From positions 1 to 5,126 of the forward strand of contig JAKSPX010000133.1 in NCBI GenBank assembly GCA_024404415.1: a stretch of 5,126 bases of DNA, in the 5' to 3' direction. Below the pieces are notes generated by a model. It ran no database searches, had not been told where the DNA came from, and worked only from the letters and a program-made list of their open reading frames with translations. Within the stretch, counting starts at the first letter, position 1; every line of letters starts with the position of its first letter. Origin of the DNA: Clostridia bacterium (GTDB lineage: Bacteria > Bacillota > Clostridia > Oscillospirales > QAMX01). Of this stretch, positions 1 through 5,126 are shown one piece after another. Position numbers and translations under genes: made by a program.

Positions 1-234
1 TTCCACCTGCATGAGGCTGGACATAGGCGCATCGCACACCGCGGCAAAGCTGCCGAAGCGGTCGATGAGCTGATGGGCAAGCTGATTGGTGTCGGTGCGC
101 GGAAGGATGTTATATAGATAGATCTCCAGCACCTCGTGCTCGGCAAATCCTTCTATGCCCTCTTTGAGGAATCGCTCGGTCATGCGCGTCCGATGACCCG
201 CGTGGATGCTTTTTCCCTTACCCTTTTCAGCCAT
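1..234 (-). CDS. radC: RadC-family protein (JAB/MPN superfamily), N-terminal part only
   Basis: Read on the minus strand from an ATG at 234, this gives 78 codons that run off the left edge without a stop. The translation begins MAEKGKGKSIHAGHR and carries the helical N-terminal domain typical of RadC (UPF0758) proteins: GHR at residues 13-15, a basic RMTERFLKEG stretch at 17-26, FAEHEVLEIYLY at 30-41, then PRTDTN at 45-50 and LIDRFGSFAAV at 56-66. In the family this helix-hairpin-helix-like region precedes a JAB1/MPN metalloprotease-like domain with a His-x-His...Asp zinc site, which would lie outside the window and cannot be checked. RadC was named for DNA repair, but that role is disputed and its biochemical function is not settled. 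A GGGGGAG purine run (238-244) lies 3 bases before the ATG, a short spacing. The gene is transcribed away from the pseudouridine synthase gene, from its own promoter at 271-299. Family assignment is confident; function is not. Confidence 0.9.
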   Translation of the reverse strand, partial: MAEKGKGKSIHAGHRTRMTERFLKEGIEGFAEHEVLEIYLYNILPRTDTNQLAHQLIDRFGSFAAVCDAPMSSLMQVE

Positions 235-252
235 ACTCTCCCCCGTTCAAGC

Positions 253-280
253 TTAACCGCAATTTTTATCATTATATACT
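253..280 (+). promoter_or_regulatory. Possible promoter for the pseudouridine synthase gene
   Basis: On the plus strand, TTAACC (253-258, four of six consensus bases), a 16-base spacer and TATACT (275-280, five of six) form a modest sigma-A-type promoter. The predicted start near 287 lies about 30 bases upstream of the ATG at 318. Its -10 overlaps the -10 of the stronger leftward radC promoter, so the two may compete for polymerase. Another promoter within the same 83 bases is possible. Confidence 0.4.
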
Positions 281-299
281 CTTTTCACCCTCTTTTCAA
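271..299 (-). promoter_or_regulatory. Sigma-A-type promoter for radC
   Basis: On the minus strand, TTGAAA (294-299) is followed after exactly 17 bases by a perfect TATAAT (271-276). This predicts a transcription start near 264 and a 5' leader of about 30 bases before the radC ATG at 234. It is the best consensus match in the divergent intergenic region. The motif match is seen directly; activity is inferred. Confidence 0.75.
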
Positions 300-317
300 C
301 ACAGGACAGGTCAATTT

Positions 318-1271
318 ATGAGAAATTTACAGGTCGGTCCCAACGACGCGGGCCAGCGGCTGGATCGTTTTCTCGCTAAGGCGCTCCCGGCGCTCCCGGC
401 GGGTCTCTGCTCCAAATTCATCCGCACGAAATACATCAAATTAAACGGTCAGCGCACCGAGGGAAGTGCGCGCCTTTCCGAAGGCGACGTCATCACCTTT
501 TATATCAACGACCGTTTCTTCCTCACCGCCGACTCCGACGACGCCTACCGTGCGGCGGATAAACCGGTGAATATCCTCTATGAGGATGAGAATATCCTGC
601 TCGCCGTCAAGGAGCCCGGCCTTTCGGTACATGAGGATGAATCCGGCGACCCGGACACCCTCATCAACCGCATCAAGAGCTATCTGGAAAAGAACGGCTC
701 ATGGGAGCCCGCCGCGGAAAATGCCTTTGCGCCTGCCCTCTGCAACCGCATCGACCGCAACACCGGCGGCATCGTCATCGCCGCCAAAAACGCCGAGGCG
801 CTTCGCGAAATGAACGAGCTGATCCGCACCCGCTCCATCGACAAATTCTACCTCGCCTGTGTAAATGGCCGTCTCCCGCGCTCGGGACAGCTCAAGGGGT
901 ATTTAAAGAAGATCGAAAGCAAAAACCGCGTCGTCGTCCGCGACGAGCCCTTCCCCGGGGCGCGCACCGCCATCACGGAATACAAGGTGCTTGCGGAAAA
1001 GGACGGACTCTCGCTAGTCGAATGCCGTCTCGTCACCGGGCGCACCCATCAGATCCGCGCGCAGATGGCCCACGCGGGGCATCCGCTTTTGGGCGACGGA
1101 AAATACGGAAAGGCCGACGAAAGGCGCCGGTATCAGGCGCTTTTTTCCTACCGGCTGGTCTTCTCCTTCAAGGAGGAAATCGGCAGGCTTGACTACCTCA
1201 GGGGGCGGAGCTTCACCGTCACCGACGTCGATTTCGTGTCCCGATATTTTCCGGATTTTCACATATTATAG
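318..1271 (+). CDS. RluA-family RNA pseudouridine synthase
   Basis: This is a 317-residue enzyme expected to isomerise specific uridines to pseudouridine in rRNA or tRNA in the cytoplasm. Residues about 12-65 form an S4-like RNA-binding domain (QRLDRFLAKA near the start, then KFIRTKYIKLNG at 33-44). The catalytic domain follows: NRIDRNTGG at 143-151 matches the family's HRLDRxTSG motif, which places the catalytic aspartate at D146. GRTHQIRAQMAHAGHPLLGD at 241-260 is the conserved C-terminal family signature. Length and domain order are normal and nothing looks broken. The ATG at 318 follows an AGGACAGG purine-rich site (303-310) with 7 bases of spacing. The His-to-Asn change before the catalytic Arg, and Gly in place of the usual Ser, resemble a clostridial subgroup as I recall it. 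The exact target (RluC-, RluD- or tRNA-type) cannot be read from sequence alone, so no symbol is given. The gene appears monocistronic, with the pot promoter beginning about 130 bases downstream. Confidence 0.93.
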   Translation: MRNLQVGPNDAGQRLDRFLAKALPALPAGLCSKFIRTKYIKLNGQRTEGSARLSEGDVITFYINDRFFLTADSDDAYRAADKPVNILYEDENILLAVKEPGLSVHEDESGDPDTLINRIKSYLEKNGSWEPAAENAFAPALCNRIDRNTGGIVIAAKNAEALREMNELIRTRSIDKFYLACVNGRLPRSGQLKGYLKKIESKNRVVVRDEPFPGARTAITEYKVLAEKDGLSLVECRLVTGRTHQIRAQMAHAGHPLLGDGKYGKADERRRYQALFSYRLVFSFKEEIGRLDYLRGRSFTVTDVDFVSRYFPDFHIL

Positions 1272-1287
1272 AGGATTTCAAAGCATA

Positions 1288-1330
1288 CGGGAGGATATGA
1301 AAGATAACCCGGTTTCTTTCAGTCCTCCCG
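1288..1330 (+). terminator. Long hairpin after the pseudouridine synthase gene, possible terminator without U-tract
   Basis: CGGGAGGA (1288-1295) pairs with TCCTCCCG (1323-1330). After a small bulge (TA against G), TGAAAG (1298-1303) pairs with CTTTCA (1316-1321), leaving a 12-base loop. This gives 14 base pairs starting 17 bases after the stop codon, the usual place for a terminator. However, neither strand has the run of T that an intrinsic terminator needs. It could be a Rho-independent terminator of weak type, an mRNA 3'-end stabiliser, or a repeat element. The pairing is certain; the role is not. Confidence 0.4.
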
Positions 1331-1401
1331 CAACTCATCATAAATAACAAGAGGTAATCCCGAATATTCTGATAATTTGTTGTGTTTTGTAGAAATTGCT
1401 A

Positions 1402-1430
1402 TTGACATATCCCCCTTGACGATGTATGAT
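1402..1430 (+). promoter_or_regulatory. Strong sigma-A-type promoter of the pot operon
   Basis: A perfect TTGACA (1402-1407), a 17-base spacer and TATGAT (1425-1430, five of six) form a near-consensus promoter in an AT-rich stretch. The predicted start is near 1437, giving a leader of about 90 bases before potA. An 8-base palindrome GAATATTC (1362-1369) lies upstream. No regulator gene is present between the promoter and potA, or elsewhere in the window. Confidence 0.8.
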
Positions 1431-1437
1431 TATTTTC

Positions 1438-1460
1438 GGACTATTTTCATGAATTAGTCC
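1438..1460 (+). promoter_or_regulatory. Inverted repeat at the predicted transcription start (operator or 5' hairpin)
   Basis: GGACTA (1438-1443) and TAGTCC (1455-1460) are perfect inverted repeats around an 11-base loop that is itself partly symmetric (TTCATGAA at 1446-1453). The dyad begins almost exactly at the predicted +1 of the pot promoter, so it could be a repressor-binding site or a stabilising hairpin at the 5' end of the mRNA. The symmetry is seen directly; either function is inference. Confidence 0.4.
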
Positions 1461-1498
1461 CCGCAAACGGCGCACATGGACAAGTTCGCCTTTAGCGG
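1461..1498 (+). promoter_or_regulatory. Second potential hairpin in the potA leader
   Basis: CCGC (1461-1464) can pair with GCGG (1495-1498) and GGCG (1469-1472) with CGCC (1487-1490). The intervening AAAC and TTTA form two or three A-U pairs with mismatches or bulges, around a 14-base loop. The structure ends 14 bases before the AGGGGG ribosome binding site of potA (1514-1519). It could tune translation or be part of a riboregulator, but it matches no riboswitch class that I recognise. Confidence 0.3.
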
Positions 1499-1526
1499 AT
1501 CATACGGTCGAAGAGGGGGATGATAA

Positions 1527-2621
1527 ATGTCCAAAGAGCTTATAAATTTGAAGGATATCGTCATGACTTTCGATGGCGAGGATATTCTCAAATCTATAAA
1601 CCTAACCGTCAAAGACGAAGAATTTCTAACACTGCTGGGACCCAGCGGCTGCGGAAAAACAACGACATTGCGGATTATAGGCGGATTTCTCACTCCGACG
1701 TCCGGGGACGTCTATTTTGACGGCAAACGCATCAACGATTTGCCGCCCTACAAGCGTAATGTTAACACGGTCTTCCAGAAATACGCGCTCTTCCCGCACC
1801 TGAACGTGTATGAAAACATCGCGTTCGGCCTGCGCCTGAAAAAGGTGAAGGAGCCGGAAGTCAAAGCGCGTGTGGAAAAAATGCTCAAAATGGTCAACCT
1901 GGAAGGCTTTGAAAAGCGTTCTCCCGAGCTTTTATCGGGCGGACAGCAACAGCGCGTCGCCATTGCGCGTGCTCTGATCAATCACCCCAAGGTGCTCCTT
2001 CTGGACGAACCGCTCGGGGCGCTTGACCTCAAGCTGCGCAAGGAAATGCAGTTGGAGCTCAAAAAGATCCAGCGGCAGTTGGGCATCACCTTTATCTACG
2101 TAACACACGACCAGGAGGAGGCCTTGACCATGAGCGATACCGTCGTGGTCATGAACGGCGGTCTCATTCAGCAGATCGGCACTCCTCAGGATATATATAA
2201 CGAACCCGCCAACGCCTTCGTCGCCGACTTCATCGGCGCGTCCAACATCATCGACGGCGTCATGGTGAGGGATTTCACCGTCGACTTCATGGGACACCGC
2301 TTTGAATGCGTCGACAAGGGCTTCGCCGAAAACGAACCCATCGACGTGGTCATCCGCCCCGAGGACTTCAAGCTCGTCAAGCCCGAGGAGGGTATGCTCT
2401 CCGGGCGCGTCGAAAGCGTCATCTTCAAGGGCGTCCATTACGAATCCTGCGTGCGCGTGGGAGAGCGCGATTTGCTGGTGCATTCCACCGTGTGTGAGCC
2501 GGTCGGCAGCGAGGTAGGCCTTTCGGTCATCCCGTTCGACATCCACATCATGCACAAGTCGACCGATCCCGCCTCCCAGGCCTTCCACTATGACGAGGAG
2601 GGCCAGGAAGATGAAACTTAA
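1527..2621 (+). CDS. potA: Spermidine/putrescine ABC transporter ATP-binding protein PotA
   Basis: PotA is the cytoplasmic ATPase of a polyamine importer; as a dimer it powers the PotB-PotC channel. All nucleotide-binding motifs are intact in the 364 residues: Walker [10 protein letters not shown] (38-46), Q-loop glutamine Q84, signature LSGGQ (136-140), Walker B VLLLDEP (156-162), D-loop ALD (165-167) and switch histidine H194. A C-terminal TOBE-like regulatory domain follows from about residue 270 ([11 protein letters not shown] at 274-284) to 345. Length is normal for PotA/CUT1-type ATPases. The start is well fixed: an in-frame TAA sits immediately before the ATG, and AGGGGG (1514-1519) lies 7 bases upstream. 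The first 60 or so codons are visibly more AT-rich than the rest. The acidic tail (EEGQEDET) coincides with the potB ribosome binding site. The related FbpC/CysA-type importers are less likely, given the potB-potC-potD neighbours. Confidence 0.95.
   Translation: MSKELINLKDIVMTFDGEDILKSINLTVKDEEFLTLLGPSGCGKTTTLRIIGGFLTPTSGDVYFDGKRINDLPPYKRNVNTVFQKYALFPHLNVYENIAFGLRLKKVKEPEVKARVEKMLKMVNLEGFEKRSPELLSGGQQQRVAIARALINHPKVLLLDEPLGALDLKLRKEMQLELKKIQRQLGITFIYVTHDQEEALTMSDTVVVMNGGLIQQIGTPQDIYNEPANAFVADFIGASNIIDGVMVRDFTVDFMGHRFECVDKGFAENEPIDVVIRPEDFKLVKPEEGMLSGRVESVIFKGVHYESCVRVGERDLLVHSTVCEPVGSEVGLSVIPFDIHIMHKSTDPASQAFHYDEEGQEDET
2596..2601 (+). promoter_or_regulatory. Ribosome binding site fixing the potB start
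   Basis: A perfect AGGAGG inside the last potA codons lies 9 bases before the ATG at 2611. It favours that ATG over the upstream in-frame ATG at 2590, which would precede the site and add a poor MTRRARK extension. Confidence 0.8.
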
Positions 2622-3717
2622 AAAAGCACCTCTTCTTTCGCTTCCCTACGCCGTCTTCGCGCTCATATTCATCGTCGCGCCCCTGATCCTCATCCTCTTT
2701 TACAGCATCACCTTTGATCAGGAGTTGGATAACGGCACGGTCTTCACCATTCCCGCCGAAACCGTCGTCACCGTCGACGGAAAGGATTATCAGATGAAGG
2801 AAGACACCGGCGCCGCGCTGGACGGTGTCCTCTCCTTTGCGCTGCGCGAAGGTCCCGTTCTTTCTTCTTCTGCCGGAGACGTGACGCTTGAAAGCGCCGC
2901 TTCTGCCAAGGTTGCAGACAGCACCACGGTGAGAGACGAAGAGATCGGCAATTTCCTTCTCATCCGTTCCAACAACAAAAACCACGCCAAGCAGATCACC
3001 CTGCGCAATTTCTTCCGCTTTTTCGATAAAAACAACCCCCAGTATTTCAAGACGCTTCTCCGTTCGCTCTACCTCGCGTTGGTGAGCACGGTGATCTGTC
3101 TCATCCTCGGCTACCCGATGGCTTTCATCCTCTCCAGACTCCCCTCCCGCGTCAGAAGCACCCTGACTTTCCTCTTCATCCTCCCAATGTGGATGAATTT
3201 TCTTCTGCGCACCTACGCGTGGATGACGATCCTGGAGAACACCGGCCTTGTCAACAGCCTCCTAAAGCTTCTCGGACTGCCCACCGTTTCGCTCATGTAT
3301 TCCCAGGGCGCGGTCATCCTCGGCATGGTCTATAACTTCCTGCCCTTCATGATCCTGCCCATCTATAACCAACTCATCCGCATCGATGCAAGCCTCATCA
3401 ACGCCTCGGACGACCTCGGAGCCAACAAGGTGCAGACCTTCCTCCGCGTGGTCTTCCCGCTCTCCTTCCCCGGCGTGATGAGCGGCATCACCATGACCTT
3501 CATGCCCGCCGTGACCACCTTCGTCATCTCCAAGCTTCTCGGCGGCGGACAGAACGCCCTGATCGGCGACCTCATCGAGCAGCAGTTCAAGACTGCGGGC
3601 GACTGGGGCTTCGGCTCGGCCATTTCGGTCATCGTGATGATCCTGATGCTCCTCGCCATGAGCTTTGTCTCGCGTTACGAGCGTCAGAGCTATGAGAGCG
3701 GAGGTGTTCTGAATTGA
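2611..3717 (+). CDS. potB: Spermidine/putrescine ABC transporter permease PotB, with enlarged extracellular loop
   Basis: This is one of the two membrane permeases of the polyamine importer, 368 residues from the ATG chosen by its AGGAGG site. Predicted membrane segments by hydrophobicity are near 8-33, 148-175, 185-208, 232-255, 286-310 and 335-355. The core from about residue 128 resembles Escherichia coli PotB closely ([13 protein letters not shown] at 167-179, [14 protein letters not shown] at 191-204, WGFGSA at 332-337). The cytoplasmic EAA loop that docks on PotA lies near 261-292, with NASDDLGA where the family usually has EAA-x-x-LGA. PotB is normally about 275-290 residues. The excess is an additional segment of about 80 residues at roughly 35-125, between TM1 and the LRNFFRFF stretch, rich in Thr, Val, Asp and Ser and expected to face outside. 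The gene overlaps potA by 11 bases and potC by 4. The permease call is firm; the role of the insertion is unknown. Confidence 0.93.
   Translation: MKLKKAPLLSLPYAVFALIFIVAPLILILFYSITFDQELDNGTVFTIPAETVVTVDGKDYQMKEDTGAALDGVLSFALREGPVLSSSAGDVTLESAASAKVADSTTVRDEEIGNFLLIRSNNKNHAKQITLRNFFRFFDKNNPQYFKTLLRSLYLALVSTVICLILGYPMAFILSRLPSRVRSTLTFLFILPMWMNFLLRTYAWMTILENTGLVNSLLKLLGLPTVSLMYSQGAVILGMVYNFLPFMILPIYNQLIRIDASLINASDDLGANKVQTFLRVVFPLSFPGVMSGITMTFMPAVTTFVISKLLGGGQNALIGDLIEQQFKTAGDWGFGSAISVIVMILMLLAMSFVSRYERQSYESGGVLN
3700..3705 (+). promoter_or_regulatory. Ribosome binding site supporting the TTG start of potC
   Basis: GGAGGT lies 8 bases before the TTG at 3714, ideal spacing. There is no ATG or GTG near that position in frame, so TTG is the best start. 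The TTGA overlap with the potB stop implies translational coupling. Confidence 0.8.
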
Positions 3718-4529
3718 AAAGCTTCTGGAAAGCCTTCAAGGGCATCTACTCCATTCTCATCTTCATTTTCCTCTACGCGCCCATCGTGGTTCTGATGGTC
3801 TACTCCTTCAACGCCAATAAGTCCCGCGGTTCGTGGGGCGGCTTCTCCCTCAAGTGGTACGCCAAGCTCTTCTCCAACGCGGACATTCTGGACGCTTTGA
3901 AGAACACGCTGATCATCACGGCGCTCGCCGCCATCATCGCCACCATCATCGGCACCGTCTCGGCCATCGGCATTCACTACATGGGCACCCGCATGAAGTC
4001 GCTCTTTTTGAACGTCAACTATCTCCCGGTCATGAACCCGGATATCGTGACGGGCATCTCGCTTCTTCTGCTCTTCCTCTTCCTCGGCATCAAGCTCGGT
4101 TATGTGTCGCTTCTTCTGGCACACATCACCTTCAATATCCCCTACGTCATCATCTCGGTGCTCCCCAAGCTCCGTCAGATGAACACCCACACATTGGAAG
4201 CTGCCATGGATCTCGGTGCACCTCCGATCACCGCTTTTATGAAAGCGGTCCTCCCGGAGATCTGGCCCGGCGTCATCACCGGTTTCCTGCTTGCGATCAC
4301 CATGTCCATCGACGACTTTGTGATTTCCTTCTTCACCACCGGCCCCGGCATCAACACCCTTTCCATCTACATCTATTCCCAGGCCAAGAAGGGTATCAAG
4401 CCGGAGATCAACGCACTCTCCGCCATTATGTTCATCGTGGTCCTTGTCCTGCTCCTCATCGTCAATCGCCGCGACACGGCTGACGAACGCAAGGAATCCA
4501 AAAAAGTCCAGCACCGTCGTATGAATTGA
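3714..4529 (+). CDS. potC: Spermidine/putrescine ABC transporter permease PotC
   Basis: This is the second membrane permease of the importer, pairing with PotB to form the translocation channel. It has 271 residues, a normal PotC length. Hydrophobic segments lie near 12-32, 63-88, 109-126, 130-150, 184-208 and 235-251, consistent with six membrane helices. The cytoplasmic EAA motif is canonical (LEAAMDLGAPP at 161-171, ending at PGVITG 185-190) and should contact PotA. SIDDFVISFFTTGPG (198-212) and KPEINALS (229-236) are strongly PotC-like, which separates it from the sulfate, molybdate or iron permeases of the same superfamily. Translation starts at TTG, overlapping the potB stop by 4 bases, with GGAGGT 8 bases upstream. 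A basic, highly charged tail of about 20 residues (from N251) would be cytoplasmic. No defects are seen. Confidence 0.95.
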   Translation: MKSFWKAFKGIYSILIFIFLYAPIVVLMVYSFNANKSRGSWGGFSLKWYAKLFSNADILDALKNTLIITALAAIIATIIGTVSAIGIHYMGTRMKSLFLNVNYLPVMNPDIVTGISLLLLFLFLGIKLGYVSLLLAHITFNIPYVIISVLPKLRQMNTHTLEAAMDLGAPPITAFMKAVLPEIWPGVITGFLLAITMSIDDFVISFFTTGPGINTLSIYIYSQAKKGIKPEINALSAIMFIVVLVLLLIVNRRDTADERKESKKVQHRRMN

Positions 4530-4536
4530 AAGGAAG
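4529..4536 (+). promoter_or_regulatory. Ribosome binding site for potD
   Basis: AAAGGAAG begins inside the potC stop codon and its AGGA core (4531-4534) lies 11 bases before the TTG at 4546. The spacing is at the long end but workable. The next in-frame ATG (4570) has no comparable site and would remove the positively charged start of the signal peptide. Confidence 0.6.
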
Positions 4537-4545
4537 TAAAATATA

Positions 4546-5126
4546 TTGAAAAGAATTTTTGTTCTTCTGATGGCTGTTGCCTCAGTCATCTGTGTTTTCG
4601 GCTCCTGCTCCGGCAGCGGTGAGGTTGTCCGCGTTTTCAACTGGGGCGACTACATCGACGAATCGGTCAACGACGATTTTGAAGAAGCCACCGGCATCGA
4701 CGTCAAGTACTCCACCTTCATCCAGAACGAGGATATGTACACCTCCGTCACCGCCGCCGATTCCTACTATGATGTCATTGTCCCCTCCGACTACATGATC
4801 TCCAAAATGGCCTCCGAAGGCCTGCTTGCCGAGCTCAATTACGACAACATCCCCAACTTCTCCCTCATCAGCGACCGTTTCAAGGGCATGGAATACGACC
4901 CCGAGAACAAGTACGCCGTCCCCTACCTCTGGGGCACCGTCGGCATCGTCTACAACAAGACCATGGTCGACGAAGAGATCACTTCCTGGAAATCTCTCTT
5001 TGACGAGAAGTACGCCGGCAAGATCTTCATGATGGACAGCGTCCGCGACAGCATCGGCATGGCCCTCATCATGGGCGGCCACTCGGTCAACAGCAAGAAC
5101 GACGAAGAACTGGCCGAGGCCGAAGA
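4546..5126 (+). CDS. potD: Spermidine/putrescine-binding lipoprotein PotD, C-terminus cut by window edge
   Basis: PotD is the extracellular binding protein that captures polyamine and hands it to PotB-PotC. The visible part is 193 codons with no stop, a little over half of a usual 350-residue PotD. Starting at TTG, the protein begins MKRIFVLLMAVASVICVFGS followed by C21. This is a basic n-region, a hydrophobic core and a lipobox-like FGSC, so it is probably cleaved and lipid-anchored, as expected in a Gram-positive. The mature part matches PotD: FNWGDYIDE (31-39), GIDVKYSTF (50-58), DVIVPSDYMISKM (76-88), YAVPYLWGTVGIVYN (123-137), SWKSLFD (147-153) and MMDSVRDSIGMAL (162-174). By alignment from memory with Escherichia coli PotD, W33, Y36, S81 and Y83 fall at polyamine-contacting positions. 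Start at ATG 4570 is possible but would lack the Lys-Arg n-region. Spermidine versus putrescine preference cannot be told. Confidence 0.93.
   Translation, partial: MKRIFVLLMAVASVICVFGSCSGSGEVVRVFNWGDYIDESVNDDFEEATGIDVKYSTFIQNEDMYTSVTAADSYYDVIVPSDYMISKMASEGLLAELNYDNIPNFSLISDRFKGMEYDPENKYAVPYLWGTVGIVYNKTMVDEEITSWKSLFDEKYAGKIFMMDSVRDSIGMALIMGGHSVNSKNDEELAEAE

Noticed and set aside
136..321. Plus-strand open frame of 61 codons left of the pseudouridine synthase gene
   Set aside because: It lies antisense to the RadC coding region and runs through its promoter. No recognisable protein and no supporting start signal.
701..1192. Plus-strand open frame of 163 codons inside the pseudouridine synthase gene
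   Set aside because: An Arg/His/Pro-rich out-of-frame reading of the catalytic domain, typical of a shifted frame in GC-rich DNA.
1297..1347. 16-codon ORF (MKDNPVSFSPPATHHK) in the intergenic hairpin region
   Set aside because: The GGGAGG before it is only 2 bases from the ATG and is paired in the hairpin. No other evidence of coding.
1932..2588. Minus-strand open frame of 218 codons antisense to potA
   Set aside because: Same shadow effect over conserved potA sequence. No ribosome binding site or recognisable domain.
2590..2610. Upstream ATG of potB adding MTRRARK
   Set aside because: The perfect AGGAGG lies downstream of this ATG and at good distance from the ATG at 2611, and MKLKKAP is a normal permease start.
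3690..4640. Minus-strand open frame of 316 codons antisense to potC
   Set aside because: Its product is a low-complexity run of Asp, Gly, Glu, His and Val, as expected from the reverse of codon-biased GC-rich genes. It lies wholly over well-supported potC and its flanks.
4582..5082. Minus-strand open frame of 166 codons antisense to potD
   Set aside because: Asp/Val/Gly-rich shadow of potD, whose plus-strand reading has clear PotD motifs.
1..5126. CRISPR arrays, tRNA or rRNA genes, insertion sequences, prophage or toxin-antitoxin genes
   Set aside because: No regularly spaced repeats, tRNA-like cloverleaf, transposase-like protein or flanking target duplications were seen on reading both strands.

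Overview
The window looks like chromosomal DNA from a Gram-positive, mid-to-high-GC member of the Clostridia, plausibly an Oscillospiraceae/Ruminococcaceae-type gut anaerobe. The reasons are strong AGGAGG-type ribosome binding sites, two TTG starts, tightly overlapping genes, a lipoprotein-type solute-binding protein, and protein sequences that read as Firmicutes versions of their families. The taxonomic call is inference from style and not a database result.

Layout. Positions 1-234 (minus strand) hold the first 78 codons of a RadC-family protein, cut by the window edge. Positions 235-317 are a short divergent intergenic region with a very good sigma-A-type promoter for radC and a weaker overlapping one for the gene to the right. 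Positions 318-1271 (plus) encode a complete RluA-family RNA pseudouridine synthase. Positions 1272-1526 are non-coding. They hold a long hairpin without a U-tract, a near-consensus promoter (TTGACA, 17 bases, TATGAT), and a leader of about 90 bases with two potential hairpins and a possible 15-codon upstream ORF.

From 1527 to the right edge lies a polyamine (spermidine/putrescine) ABC importer operon in the classic order potA-potB-potC-potD. PotA is the ATPase, PotB and PotC are the two membrane permeases, and PotD (truncated by the edge) is the lipid-anchored binding protein that delivers substrate from outside. potA/potB overlap by 11 bases and potB/potC by 4, and only 16 bases separate potC from potD, so the genes are almost certainly co-transcribed and the first three translationally coupled. 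potC and potD both appear to start at TTG.

The window is mostly ordinary housekeeping and transport content; I do not see a clearly novel system. The most unusual items are an extra extracellular segment of about 80 residues in PotB between TM1 and the permease core, the structured leader ahead of potA, and the overlapping divergent promoters between radC and the pseudouridine synthase gene.
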